A stretch of DNA of 36,100 nucleotides from JAPXSY01 sp034003585 (GTDB taxonomy: Bacteria; Verrucomicrobiota; Kiritimatiellia; RFP12; UBA1067): assembly GCA_034003585.1 (NCBI GenBank), contig JAVEYH010000021.1:1-36100 (forward strand), given 5' to 3'. The position numbers and the translations under genes were made by a program. The notes under the pieces were generated by a model. It was not told the origin of the DNA and did not search any database. It saw only the letters and a program-made list of their open reading frames with translations. Positions within the stretch are counted from its first letter, which is position 1; each line of letters starts with the position of its first letter. Positions 28,479 to 36,100 of this stretch are shown in pieces.

Positions 28479-29552
28479 TTATTCCCGCTCCCCGGACAGC
28501 GGGCCGAACCCGAACGGATTCGTGTACGTGACCCCGCCCCTTCCCGTCAGTTCCGCCCGGACGTAATGGCGGATCCCGCTGACCCGACGGTACGGCAGGA
28601 CCGGCCCGGTGCAGACGGTTTGCCCCTCCGCGACCCAGCGGTAGCCGCCGCCGTCCAGCATCGCGCCGTCCGCGGCGGCGGACACCGTGATCCGGGCGGT
28701 GACGGGGTCATGCCGAATCGAGCAGATCACGGGCGGTTCCGTGCCGGCATTCGCGCGCCCCCCCTTGCGCGCGCAGAAATAGAAGCTCCCTGTCCGCATG
28801 GCTTCGCGGACTGACGCCCGGTCCAGCGTATTCAGCAGAAAGACCTCCCAGTTGTGGCCCACCTGTTTCAACTCATGCGTATCATCATTGGCGAACCCCC
28901 AGATCGGGCGCTGCGGCATCGATTCGGCCAGCAAGGCATCCCAAAGCGGCGCGTCCTCCAGCCGCCGTTCATTCCGGTTGAAGACCTCCATGCCCAGAAC
29001 CGAGGGCGAGGCCTCGAACACCCGCCTGACCTCATCCAGCGTATCGCTCCCAAACCTGCCATCCTCTTCGCGTTTCCAGTACCTCCCGGGGTGGTTGAGC
29101 ACCGACACCCCGCCCTGTCCGGAGATCGCGCGGGCCAGCCGCTCCGTATCGTGCTCCTCTGTCGTGTACTCCAAGAAGAACCCGTTGACGTGACGCCCTT
29201 TGGAATACTCCTGCCCGTCAATCGCAAGGACACCGCAGCTCCGCAACGGATCCCACGCCGCATCCCGCCAGCACGTGGGGATGTCATGCTCGGTCACCGA
29301 TAAGATCGTATACCCGCGCTTGGCGTACTCCTCGAAAACCTGCCGGCCGAATATCCGGCCCCCGCTGGCAAAAGTGTGCGTATGCAGATTCGCCTTATGC
29401 TGCGTCATCCGCTCCCAATCCACCCCCGCATAGGGATTGACCGTGAGTTTGAGTTCGTTCGCCCGGGCGTCCGTCCCCGTCCAACCCCAGGCGAAAGCCG
29501 TCAGCATTGCACCCGCGACCCGATGCCGAAAAGTCCTTTTTCCCGTATGCAT
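28479..29552 (-). CDS. Exported PHP-domain metallo-hydrolase-like protein
   Basis: The 357-residue protein has a probable signal peptide (MHTGKRTFRHRVAGAMLTAF, then AWGWTG and a Thr-Asp-Ala-Arg-Ala end). A PHP domain with the metal-binding pattern follows: LHTHTF (His57, His59), SVTEHDIPT, IDGQEYSKG, VLNHPGR and NDDTHEL. PHP domains are phosphoesterases with a trinuclear metal site; exported members may act on phospho-sugars or lipids, but the substrate is unknown. The last 90 residues form a beta-rich tail. GGAGGG lies 15 nt before the ATG, rather far, so the start is only likely. The reading frame is open far upstream into nrfH on the other strand; that part is not coding. It is divergent from nrfHA. 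Confidence 0.75.
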   Translation of the reverse strand: MHTGKRTFRHRVAGAMLTAFAWGWTGTDARANELKLTVNPYAGVDWERMTQHKANLHTHTFASGGRIFGRQVFEEYAKRGYTILSVTEHDIPTCWRDAAWDPLRSCGVLAIDGQEYSKGRHVNGFFLEYTTEEHDTERLARAISGQGGVSVLNHPGRYWKREEDGRFGSDTLDEVRRVFEASPSVLGMEVFNRNERRLEDAPLWDALLAESMPQRPIWGFANDDTHELKQVGHNWEVFLLNTLDRASVREAMRTGSFYFCARKGGRANAGTEPPVICSIRHDPVTARITVSAAADGAMLDGGGYRWVAEGQTVCTGPVLPYRRVSGIRHYVRAELTGRGGVTYTNPFGFGPLSGERE

Positions 29553-29576
29553 GCCGCACAGTGTAGTCCCTCCGCA

Positions 29577-29605
29577 TTGCCAAACGCTTGCCGGAACATT
29601 ACAAT
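29577..29605 (+). promoter_or_regulatory. Distal promoter for nrfHA
   Basis: TTGCCA (29577-29582) and TACAAT (29600-29605) are spaced by exactly 17 bp and each match the sigma70 consensus at 5 of 6 positions. Transcription would start about 190 nt before nrfH. Confidence 0.55.
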
Positions 29606-29706
29606 TCTGCAATCGGAATCGGGATCGCGATCGAATCCCGGCGCATTTCAGCGATTTCGGGGAAAAGTACCAGAATGAGAAATGCCGCCAACCCATTCCG
29701 CCCCCC

Positions 29707-29735
29707 TGTACAATCCCGGGCAACACCGGTATACT
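29707..29735 (+). promoter_or_regulatory. Proximal promoter for nrfHA
   Basis: TGTACA (29707-29712) and TATACT (29730-29735) are separated by 17 bp, giving a leader of about 57 nt. I did not recognise an FNR, NarL or NsrR box around either promoter. Confidence 0.5.
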
Positions 29736-29798
29736 GACACCCATCGTAACAGTGCGGCGGGCGCGAGCCCGGCGGCAGAACCCGCTGAACGGGAGTGT

Positions 29799-30290
29799 GT
29801 GAAAAAACGTCAGGACAATCCGGCGGCCTGTGCCGCCTCCGCGTTGCCGGTCTTTTTGCTGTGTTGCCTGGTCGGCGTGCTGCTCGGGGCAGGGGGGTTC
29901 ACCTTCCGCGAGGGCGAGGGCCTCTCCTATCTGGGCGACGAGTCCGCGACCTGCGCGAACTGCCATATCATGCGCGAGCACTTTGACGGCTGGCAGAAGA
30001 GCAGCCACCACGCCTGGGCCACCTGCAACGGCTGCCACGTACCGCAATCCGTGCTGCCGAAATATTGGGTGAAAGCCATGAACGGCTTCCATCACTCCAA
30101 AGCCTTCACCCTCCAGAATTTTCACGAACCGATCCGCATCCAGGCGGCCAGCGCGCGGGTCGTGCAGGCCAACTGTGTGCGCTGTCACGGCGAACTCGTT
30201 GAAGCCATGCTCACGCGCGCCTACGACGCCGGAACCCCGTTCGCCTGCGCGCGCTGTCACAGCGGCGTGGGCCACGGGCCCACACGCTAA
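29799..30290 (+). CDS. nrfH: Cytochrome c nitrite reductase small subunit (NrfH)
   Basis: NrfH is a membrane-anchored tetrahaem quinol dehydrogenase that passes electrons to NrfA at the periplasmic face. The 163-residue product has one N-terminal membrane helix (LPVFLLCCLVGVLLGAGG) and four haem sites: CANCHIM from Cys52, where Met is the unusual first-haem ligand of NrfH, then CNGCH, CVRCH and CARCH. I start at GTG 29799 (MKKRQDNPAA), with GGGAG only 3 nt ahead. An ATG at 29682 would add a long non-family leader. nrfA follows after 17 nt. Confidence 0.92.
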   Translation: MKKRQDNPAACAASALPVFLLCCLVGVLLGAGGFTFREGEGLSYLGDESATCANCHIMREHFDGWQKSSHHAWATCNGCHVPQSVLPKYWVKAMNGFHHSKAFTLQNFHEPIRIQAASARVVQANCVRCHGELVEAMLTRAYDAGTPFACARCHSGVGHGPTR

Positions 30291-30307
30291 CCCCCGGGAG
30301 ACTCCGC

Positions 30308-31762
30308 ATGTCCAATCCGCCCCCCACCCCGCGACCGGCCTTCCGCACGGTCACCTGTCTGCTGGCCGCAATCACCGCCGCCGCCGCGACCGTCGGCGTC
30401 CTGGCGCTCTGGCGCAACATCATGGAGCGGAAAGCCGAAGCCCGCCAGTACCGGTTTGAAATCGCAGCGCTGGACGAGCGGACCGATGACCCGGCCGAAT
30501 GGGGCAAGAACTACCCCCGGCAGTATGACAGTTACCGCCGGACCGTGGACACCGAGCGGACCCGTCACGGCGGCAGCGAGGCGTTTCAGAAACTGGATCA
30601 GGACCCGCGCTGGCGCGTGCTGTTCCAGGGCTATGCATTCGCGGTGGATTACCGCGAAGAGCGCGGCCACGCCTATATGCTCACGGATCAGGAGGAAACG
30701 TTGCGCGTCACCCGGTTCAGCCAGCCCGGCGCCTGCCTGCACTGCCACGCCTCCGTGCTGCCCGCCTACCGGGAGGCCGGACGCCTCGCCGGGGTCAGCG
30801 ACAGCGACCCGCAGGGACAGATCATGCGGGGGTTCGAGCGGATGTGCGCCATGCCCTACGCCGAGGCCCGGCATTTCCGCGATGCCGGCGGCCAACCCCT
30901 GGTCCGGCACCCGGTCAGTTGCCTCGACTGCCACGACCCCGCCTCCATGCGCCTGCGCGTGACGCGGCCGGGCCTGCTGAACGGGCTGCAGACGCTGGCC
31001 GCCTCCCCGGACCCGCTGCCGCACCTCCCCAGCATCACGCGCTGGCGCGGCGGCAAACGCGCGCGCCCCTATGACGTGAATCAGGACGCCTCGCGCCAGG
31101 AGCTGCGCAGCCTGGTCTGCGCCCAATGCCATGTCGAATATTATTTCAAAAAGCCGGACAGCCGCCTCACCTATCCGTGGCAAAACGGGCTCCGGGCGGA
31201 GCAGATCGAAGCTTATTATGATCAGGTCGCGCACACCGACTGGAATCACGCCGCGAGCGGCGCCGCGGTTCTGAAAGCCCAGCATCCGGAGTTCGAGACC
31301 TGGAGCCAGGGCATTCACGCCCGCAGCGGCGTGTCGTGCGCCGACTGCCACATGCCCTATGTGCGCGAAGGCGCGGTCAAAGTCAGCAGCCATCACGTGC
31401 GCAGCCCCCTGCTGAACGCGGCGCGCGCCTGCCAGACCTGCCACACGCAGACCGAACGCGAGCTGACCGACCGGGTGGAGGAGATCCAGAACCGCACCGC
31501 CGGCATGATGAGCCGCGCCGAGGATGCGGTCGTCGCACTCATCCGCGAACTTGAACAGGCAGCCGCGCGCGGCGCGGAGGCGGCGCGGATCGGCCGCGCG
31601 CGCGCGGCGCACCGTCAGGCCCAGTGGCGGCTGGATTTCGTGGCGGCTGAAAACTCAATGGGCTTCCACGCGCCGCACGAGACCGCCCGCCTGCTCGCCG
31701 AGGCCATCGACCACGCCCACACCGGGCGCCTGGCCCTGCTCTCCGACGCCCCGAAACCGTAA
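30308..31762 (+). CDS. nrfA: Ammonia-forming cytochrome c nitrite reductase (NrfA), CXXCH type
   Basis: NrfA reduces nitrite to ammonium with six electrons in the periplasm. The 484-residue product has an N-terminal signal/anchor and five haem motifs: CLHCH (Cys143), CLDCH (205), CAQCH (271), CADCH (344) and CQTCH (375). Active-site residues are visible as Tyr278/279 in CAQCHVEYYF and His337 in GIHARSG. The first, catalytic haem site is CXXCH rather than the CXXCK of E. coli; such NrfA proteins are known, for example in Campylobacter, and do not need the dedicated lysine-haem lyase. GGGAG precedes the ATG. The GH5 gene begins 9 nt after the stop. Confidence 0.95.
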   Translation: MSNPPPTPRPAFRTVTCLLAAITAAAATVGVLALWRNIMERKAEARQYRFEIAALDERTDDPAEWGKNYPRQYDSYRRTVDTERTRHGGSEAFQKLDQDPRWRVLFQGYAFAVDYREERGHAYMLTDQEETLRVTRFSQPGACLHCHASVLPAYREAGRLAGVSDSDPQGQIMRGFERMCAMPYAEARHFRDAGGQPLVRHPVSCLDCHDPASMRLRVTRPGLLNGLQTLAASPDPLPHLPSITRWRGGKRARPYDVNQDASRQELRSLVCAQCHVEYYFKKPDSRLTYPWQNGLRAEQIEAYYDQVAHTDWNHAASGAAVLKAQHPEFETWSQGIHARSGVSCADCHMPYVREGAVKVSSHHVRSPLLNAARACQTCHTQTERELTDRVEEIQNRTAGMMSRAEDAVVALIRELEQAAARGAEAARIGRARAAHRQAQWRLDFVAAENSMGFHAPHETARLLAEAIDHAHTGRLALLSDAPKP

Positions 31763-31771
31763 GGAGCCTCG

Positions 31772-33262
31772 ATGTCCCGCAGATCGCACCGCACGTCCGC
31801 GATCGGACTGCTGCTGCTCGCCGCCGCAACGCTGCGCGCGGAACCGGCCCGGCGTCCGGAAACCCGCTGGCGCGGTTTCAACCTCCTCGAACTGTTCTCG
31901 TACCGGGGGCAGCCCGCCGCGTTCCGGGAGCAGGACTTCCGGCTGATCCGCGAGCTGGGGTTCAATTTCGTCCGCCTGCCCATGGATTACCGTTTCTGGA
32001 TCCGCGACGGCAACTGGGAGGCGTTCGACGAGTCCAAACTCGCGCCCGTCGATCAGGCAGTCGTTTGGGGCAAACAATACGGGCTCCATGTGCAGCTCTG
32101 CTTCCACCGCGCGCCAGGCTACACCGTGGCCAAGCCCCCAGAACCGCGCGACCTCTTCACCGACGCGGAAGCGCTGCGCGTCTGCTGCCTTCACTGGAGC
32201 CGGTTCGCGCGGCGCTACAACGAGGTGTCCGCGCGCGAGCTGAGCTTCAACCTGTTCAACGAGCCGGGGGACGTGGGCGAAGAGGCCTACGCGAAGGTGG
32301 CGGAGGCCCTGGTCGCGGTCATCCGGCAAGAGGACCCGGACCGCCTCATCGTGGCGGACGGCCTCGCCTGGGGCACACGGCCCGCGCGGTCTCTTTTCCG
32401 GCTCGGGATCGGCCAGGCCACGCGCGGGTATACGCCCATGTCGGTTTCGCACTATCTGGCGAGCTGGGTCGGCACGCCGTCCGAGGAGCCGGTGTGGCCG
32501 CCGCCGCAGGCCGTCAGCCCGCTTTACGGACCGATCAAAGCGCCGCTGAACGCGCCGCTGGTGATCGAACGCGTGCCCGCGGGCACGCTCACCCTGCGGC
32601 CCGGAATGGTGTCGGGGCGGGTCCGCCTGCGCGTGACCGCGGATGACGCGGTGGCGCTGGAGTGCGACCTGGACCCGAAACCGGACGCCGCAGGCTGGAC
32701 GAACGTGGTGTACCAGCGCGCGTGGAAGATCTCGCAGGGGCGCTGCCTTTCCGAATGGTGCGCGGACCTGCCGCGGGGGGCGCGCCAGCTCCGCGTCACG
32801 CTCACCGAGGGCGATTGGGCACAAATCTCCCGTCTCACCCTGACCGGCAAGGCGGGCCAGACCGCCACCATGGCGTTTGAGCAGACCTGGGGCAAAACCA
32901 ATTCCGTCTTCCGTTTCGCGGGATTCGGCGCGCGGCCCGCCTTTCATTCGGAGTCCGGCCCGCAGGACGGCCCCGCGTATCTCCGGCAGACCGCGGCCGC
33001 CCCCTGGCAACCCGCTTTCGATGCGGGCGTGTTCGTCATGGTGGGCGAATTCGGCGCCTACAACCGCACGCCGCACCCGTTGGTGCTGGCCTGGATGGAG
33101 GACAACCTCACGTGGTGGCGCGAGCGCGGATTGGGGTGGGCGCTCTGGAATTTCCGCGGCTCGTTCGGCATTCTGGACAGCGGTCGCGCGGATGTGGCGT
33201 ACGAGCCGTTCCGCGGCCACCTCCTCGACCGGAAAATGCTCGACCTGCTGTCACGTTACTGA
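31772..33262 (+). CDS. Exported GH5-like glycoside hydrolase with inserted domain
   Basis: The 496-residue protein has a signal peptide (MSRRSHRTSAIGLLLLAAAT, then LRA). A GH5/cellulase-like TIM barrel starts at RGFNLLELF. The acid/base Glu164 sits in FNLFNEPGD and the nucleophile Glu426 in VMVGEFGAYN; SVSHYLASW matches the beta6 His-Tyr site. Between beta6 and Glu426 about 190 residues are inserted (about 230-400), with beta-sandwich-like, possibly carbohydrate-binding, sequence (GRVRLRVTADDAVALECDLD, RQLRVTLTEGDWAQISRLTL). Expected action: endo-hydrolysis of beta-linked glycans; substrate unknown. AAGGAG overlaps the nrfA stop and the gap is 9 nt, so it is probably co-transcribed with nrfHA, which is an odd functional pairing. 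Confidence 0.87.
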   Translation: MSRRSHRTSAIGLLLLAAATLRAEPARRPETRWRGFNLLELFSYRGQPAAFREQDFRLIRELGFNFVRLPMDYRFWIRDGNWEAFDESKLAPVDQAVVWGKQYGLHVQLCFHRAPGYTVAKPPEPRDLFTDAEALRVCCLHWSRFARRYNEVSARELSFNLFNEPGDVGEEAYAKVAEALVAVIRQEDPDRLIVADGLAWGTRPARSLFRLGIGQATRGYTPMSVSHYLASWVGTPSEEPVWPPPQAVSPLYGPIKAPLNAPLVIERVPAGTLTLRPGMVSGRVRLRVTADDAVALECDLDPKPDAAGWTNVVYQRAWKISQGRCLSEWCADLPRGARQLRVTLTEGDWAQISRLTLTGKAGQTATMAFEQTWGKTNSVFRFAGFGARPAFHSESGPQDGPAYLRQTAAAPWQPAFDAGVFVMVGEFGAYNRTPHPLVLAWMEDNLTWWRERGLGWALWNFRGSFGILDSGRADVAYEPFRGHLLDRKMLDLLSRY

Positions 33263-33285
33263 ATCGCCGCCCGCGCGGCTCCGGC

Positions 33286-36100
33286 TCACCGCGCGAACAG
33301 CGTTTCCCTCAACCGCAGCACCTCTGCCGCGGGCAGCACCTGGACCTCCCCGGGCAGACAGTTCTCCGCAACCCGGCAGGAAACCTTGAAGGCGCCGCCG
33401 CCCTTCTTGTCCGGATTCGGCAACGCCACAACCGGGTGATCGCCCGCCTGGAGCACAACGCTGCCCCAGGTGCCCCGCGACAGATCGGTCCCCACCCGCA
33501 CCGTGCCGACAAACAGACGGATCGGCCCGGAAAAATGGAACGTCACCGCGGTCGGGCGGGTCACGCGTAGGGCCGCGCAGGCCACCGCGCCGGTCACCGC
33601 CCCTAGATTCATCTGCCCGTGGACATTCGCCTCCGTCATGACCCGCCACGACGCGGCCGCGTTGAGATTCGACACCCCGCCCTGGAACGGCGCCGCCATG
33701 ATCCACTGCGTCAGGCGGTTCTCCGCCAGCAGAGCGGCCGGGTGTCGGCTCCGCACACGCCACCCCTCCCCCCGCCACTCGCAGGTGAGCGGCAGCGCAC
33801 CCATGCCTTTGAAGCCTTCGGGGGATGTCGCCGGCAGCGCGCAGACAGTCCGGCCCGCGGCGTCAAACGGCCTCTCCCCGCCCTCCCCGAGGGTCCAGCC
33901 GGAAAGGGCGAGCGGCTCGATCCGGCAGGTCATCTTCGGCGCCGCGGGCGCCGTGCTGACCACCACCGGCAGGGTGAACGAGCGGGACCGGCTGTCCGCG
34001 ACAGCCTGCGTCACTTCGGCATCCCACGGCCGCACGCCCACCGACGCGCCCAGCAAAGAACGCACCACCGCCGCATCCCACGGACGACCGCCGGGCGCGG
34101 TCGGGCCCAGGGCGCGCAGCGCCTCCAGCCACGCGTCCCGAACCAACGCGTCCGTCTCCGCATCGTCCGCCCGCATCGCGGCGGCGCAGGCGTCCAGCCG
34201 CCTCCGGATCGGCGCCCAGGCCTGTGGCGCGCCGGTACCGGCCGCCGTCTCCGCGCCGCCCAGCAGTGCCAGCAACCGCTCCGCCGGATGCATCCGCGCC
34301 CGGTCCCGCACCGGCGCGTCCAGCGGCTCGACCACCTGCTCAAAGCGGTTGTTGGCGAGCACCAGCGTGCCGGCGTGTTTTCCCGCCGCCCGGACCCCGG
34401 TGTCCGAATGCCGCACCGTGCAGTTCTCCACCACCCCGTTGTCGCTGGCCATGCCGATCCACCCGTTGTTGTGAACCGAGCAGCGCCGGATCACGCACGA
34501 GCGGGTGAGCGTCAGGTTGTTCCCGTGATCCGCGATATCGATCCCCGAATCCATCGGCGGCACCTGATTGGCCGGGCCGCGGTAACTGTTGCCTTCCGTC
34601 ACCTCGTTCTCGAAGTACTGGACAAACCAGAGCGGAATGATGGAGTGATACACCATGCCGAACCCGCGGAATCCGCCGGAACGTGCGCTGCGGTTGCGGG
34701 CGAGCACGCCTTCGGTCAGTCCGCCGTAGAGCTGGATCGCGATGGAGGAATCCTCGGTGTCGTTGTCCACGTAAAGCAGCCGGCGGCGTTCGGCCGCCAC
34801 CACAAACCGCGACGTCGCGTCGGGCCGGATCGTCCACGGGCGGTCGATCGTCACCTCGACCCCGTTCGTGATCGAGGTCACGGTCCGGGTCTGCCCCGCG
34901 CCGCGGCCCCCGATGATCTGTACATCATGGCCGACCCAGAACGCGGGGCCGCCGCTGAACGCGGGCTTCCCGTCGCCGAAATCCAGCCGCATGCGCGTGC
35001 CCTCGCAGGCCGCGCCGACCGTTCCGCGGAAAGCGACGCGCGCGCCGTCATGCGTGATGGCCTCGCGGTTGTTGGTGAAGAGGTCATGCTGCCGGTTTTC
35101 GCCCCAATAAAGATTCCGCGAGACGGAAGAGATGCTGTAGGTGCAGTTGTACGCGTCATTCTTTTCGAAAATGACCTTGTCGCCGCCCACCACGGCCCAG
35201 CCGGAACCGTTGATGCGGCAGTTGGCCATCCGGACATACTCGCCGGAAACCACAAAAAAGAGCGTGCTCGAACCCTCCTTCGAACAGTAGATGTCGCAAT
35301 CCTCGATCCGCACGAAACGGGCGTTGCGGATCACGATCCCGTTGCCGCGCAGATAGGCGCGTTTCTCGTATTCGGCCGTATTCTTGAGGAGGTACTGGTC
35401 GATGATGAGCTTGAACGTCACCCGGCGGATCGTGATGTCGCGCGACAGCGTTTCGCTGGAGGAGGCCAGCGCGTGCCGCCCGGCCAGATCGTTCTTGCAG
35501 ACGATGCCGGAGCGGTATTTGCCGGAGTGGATGAAGAGGTCTTGGATCCCGAACGCGTGGCTGCCTTCGATCAGCGCCTCCGGCGGCTCCTCGCAGTCCG
35601 GCCAGTAGAGTTGGGTGGTCTCACGCGACTCGCCGCGCAGCAGGGTCTGCGGCGGAATCTGCAGCGTGGTCTGGCATTGGAAGCGCCCCCGGGGCAAATA
35701 CACCGTGCCGCCCCCGTTGGTAGCCGCCATGGTCAAAGCCGCCTGCAGCGCGAGCGTGTCATCCAGCCCGTCATTGGCCACGGCACCGAAAGCCGTCACG
35801 TCAAACCGCTTGTCCTTCCAGACTTCCGCGTAGGGGCGCACCGTGACCTCGCCCGCCTTGCGCCACCCGTCCCGTCCGCCGCACCCGTTGTGCACATGCG
35901 CGACATACCGTCCCGGCTTCACGTCCGCCTCCAGCGGCGCGTCGAGCGACCACACGTCCCGTTTGGCGAGGCAGAGTTCGATACGCTTGCCCGCCTCGTC
36001 CGTCAGCACGGCGCGCGCCCGGCCGCCGCGGTCCAGGCACCGGCCGAAAAACCGGACCCAGCCGCCGGGCGAGGCTTCGGCCCCCAGGTCTCCGTGGACC
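33286..36100 (-). CDS. Large right-handed parallel beta-helix protein (partial, 5' end outside window)
   Basis: The frame stays open to the window edge, so the start is missing; a GTG at 36009 is internal to a domain (PGGWVRFFGRCLD upstream, GRYVAHVHNGCGGRDG after). The visible 938 residues hold an N-terminal beta-sandwich, then a pectate-lyase-superfamily helix (PF12708-like: FDVTAFGAVANDGLDDTLAL, GGGTVYLPRGRFQCQTTLQI) with repeated coils such as RIEDCDIYCSKEGSS and GVVENCTVRHSDTGVRAAG. An Ala/Arg-rich helical stretch and a C-terminal beta domain follow. It is likely an exported glycan-active or adhesive protein; no catalytic residues can be assigned. It converges on the GH5 gene with a 23-bp gap. 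Confidence 0.78.
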   Translation of the reverse strand, partial: VHGDLGAEASPGGWVRFFGRCLDRGGRARAVLTDEAGKRIELCLAKRDVWSLDAPLEADVKPGRYVAHVHNGCGGRDGWRKAGEVTVRPYAEVWKDKRFDVTAFGAVANDGLDDTLALQAALTMAATNGGGTVYLPRGRFQCQTTLQIPPQTLLRGESRETTQLYWPDCEEPPEALIEGSHAFGIQDLFIHSGKYRSGIVCKNDLAGRHALASSSETLSRDITIRRVTFKLIIDQYLLKNTAEYEKRAYLRGNGIVIRNARFVRIEDCDIYCSKEGSSTLFFVVSGEYVRMANCRINGSGWAVVGGDKVIFEKNDAYNCTYSISSVSRNLYWGENRQHDLFTNNREAITHDGARVAFRGTVGAACEGTRMRLDFGDGKPAFSGGPAFWVGHDVQIIGGRGAGQTRTVTSITNGVEVTIDRPWTIRPDATSRFVVAAERRRLLYVDNDTEDSSIAIQLYGGLTEGVLARNRSARSGGFRGFGMVYHSIIPLWFVQYFENEVTEGNSYRGPANQVPPMDSGIDIADHGNNLTLTRSCVIRRCSVHNNGWIGMASDNGVVENCTVRHSDTGVRAAGKHAGTLVLANNRFEQVVEPLDAPVRDRARMHPAERLLALLGGAETAAGTGAPQAWAPIRRRLDACAAAMRADDAETDALVRDAWLEALRALGPTAPGGRPWDAAVVRSLLGASVGVRPWDAEVTQAVADSRSRSFTLPVVVSTAPAAPKMTCRIEPLALSGWTLGEGGERPFDAAGRTVCALPATSPEGFKGMGALPLTCEWRGEGWRVRSRHPAALLAENRLTQWIMAAPFQGGVSNLNAAASWRVMTEANVHGQMNLGAVTGAVACAALRVTRPTAVTFHFSGPIRLFVGTVRVGTDLSRGTWGSVVLQAGDHPVVALPNPDKKGGGAFKVSCRVAENCLPGEVQVLPAAEVLRLRETLFAR

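Noticed and set aside
29553..30275. Upstream extension of the PHP-protein frame across nrfH
   Set aside because: It runs antisense through NrfH and would bury the signal peptide; the ATG at 29552 is preferred.

Overview
The window is GC-rich (protein-coding DNA clearly above 60% by eye) and bacterial. Several traits point to an anaerobic or facultative member of the PVC superphylum, most plausibly Kiritimatiellota or a related Verrucomicrobiota/Lentisphaerota lineage. These are a Tat-exported Gfo/Idh oxidoreductase, a GHL10-type glycosyl hydrolase, large secreted parallel beta-helix proteins, an NrfHA nitrite reductase with a CXXCH active-site haem, and housekeeping genes scattered among carbohydrate genes. 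The lineage is an inference from gene content only.

Layout. 1-3383 (minus): terminator, rplT, rpmI (no infC beside them), a beta-propeller lactonase and a phenylacetate-CoA ligase. 3636-7274 (plus): a Fe-type alcohol dehydrogenase coupled to an 828-residue cation/proton antiporter. 7366-8498 (minus): RNase P RNA behind a C4 zinc-ribbon coiled-coil gene that has a good promoter. 8718-12513: a secreted beta-helix protein resembling GH141 (plus), converging on an O-methyltransferase (minus).

12563-14744 looks like an eroded accessory island. It holds a fragment of a type I restriction-modification methylase (HsdM), two strong palindromes, a Fic-domain protein, a small unrecognised gene and a CAT-anticodon tRNA with an odd T-loop. 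The tRNA faces away from the right-hand backbone, so its 3' end points into the island, the usual position for an integration site.

14905-23728: an orphan NarL-type response regulator followed by the Tat-exported oxidoreductase (plus), a GHL10 glycosidase (minus), uvrB (plus), then an Lrp/AsnC regulator and a class I aminotransferase in overlapping reading frames (minus). 23246-26361 (minus): gyrA overlaps a NusG-family paralogue by ATGA, an unusual pairing. 26503-28381: a zinc-ribbon protein with a nucleoside-deoxyribosyltransferase-like C-terminus (plus), then a cation diffusion facilitator (minus). 28479-36100: an exported PHP-domain protein (minus), diverging from nrfH-nrfA-GH5 (plus) behind two good sigma70-like promoters, then a large beta-helix protein (minus) that runs off the window edge.

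No complete new multi-gene system is evident. The best candidates for unusual biology are the Fic/HsdM/tRNA island with its palindromes, the zinc-ribbon/NDT-like protein whose expected catalytic Glu is Ala, the gyrA-nusG-like coupling, and the GH5 enzyme with a domain inserted between its catalytic residues that is apparently co-transcribed with nitrite reductase.
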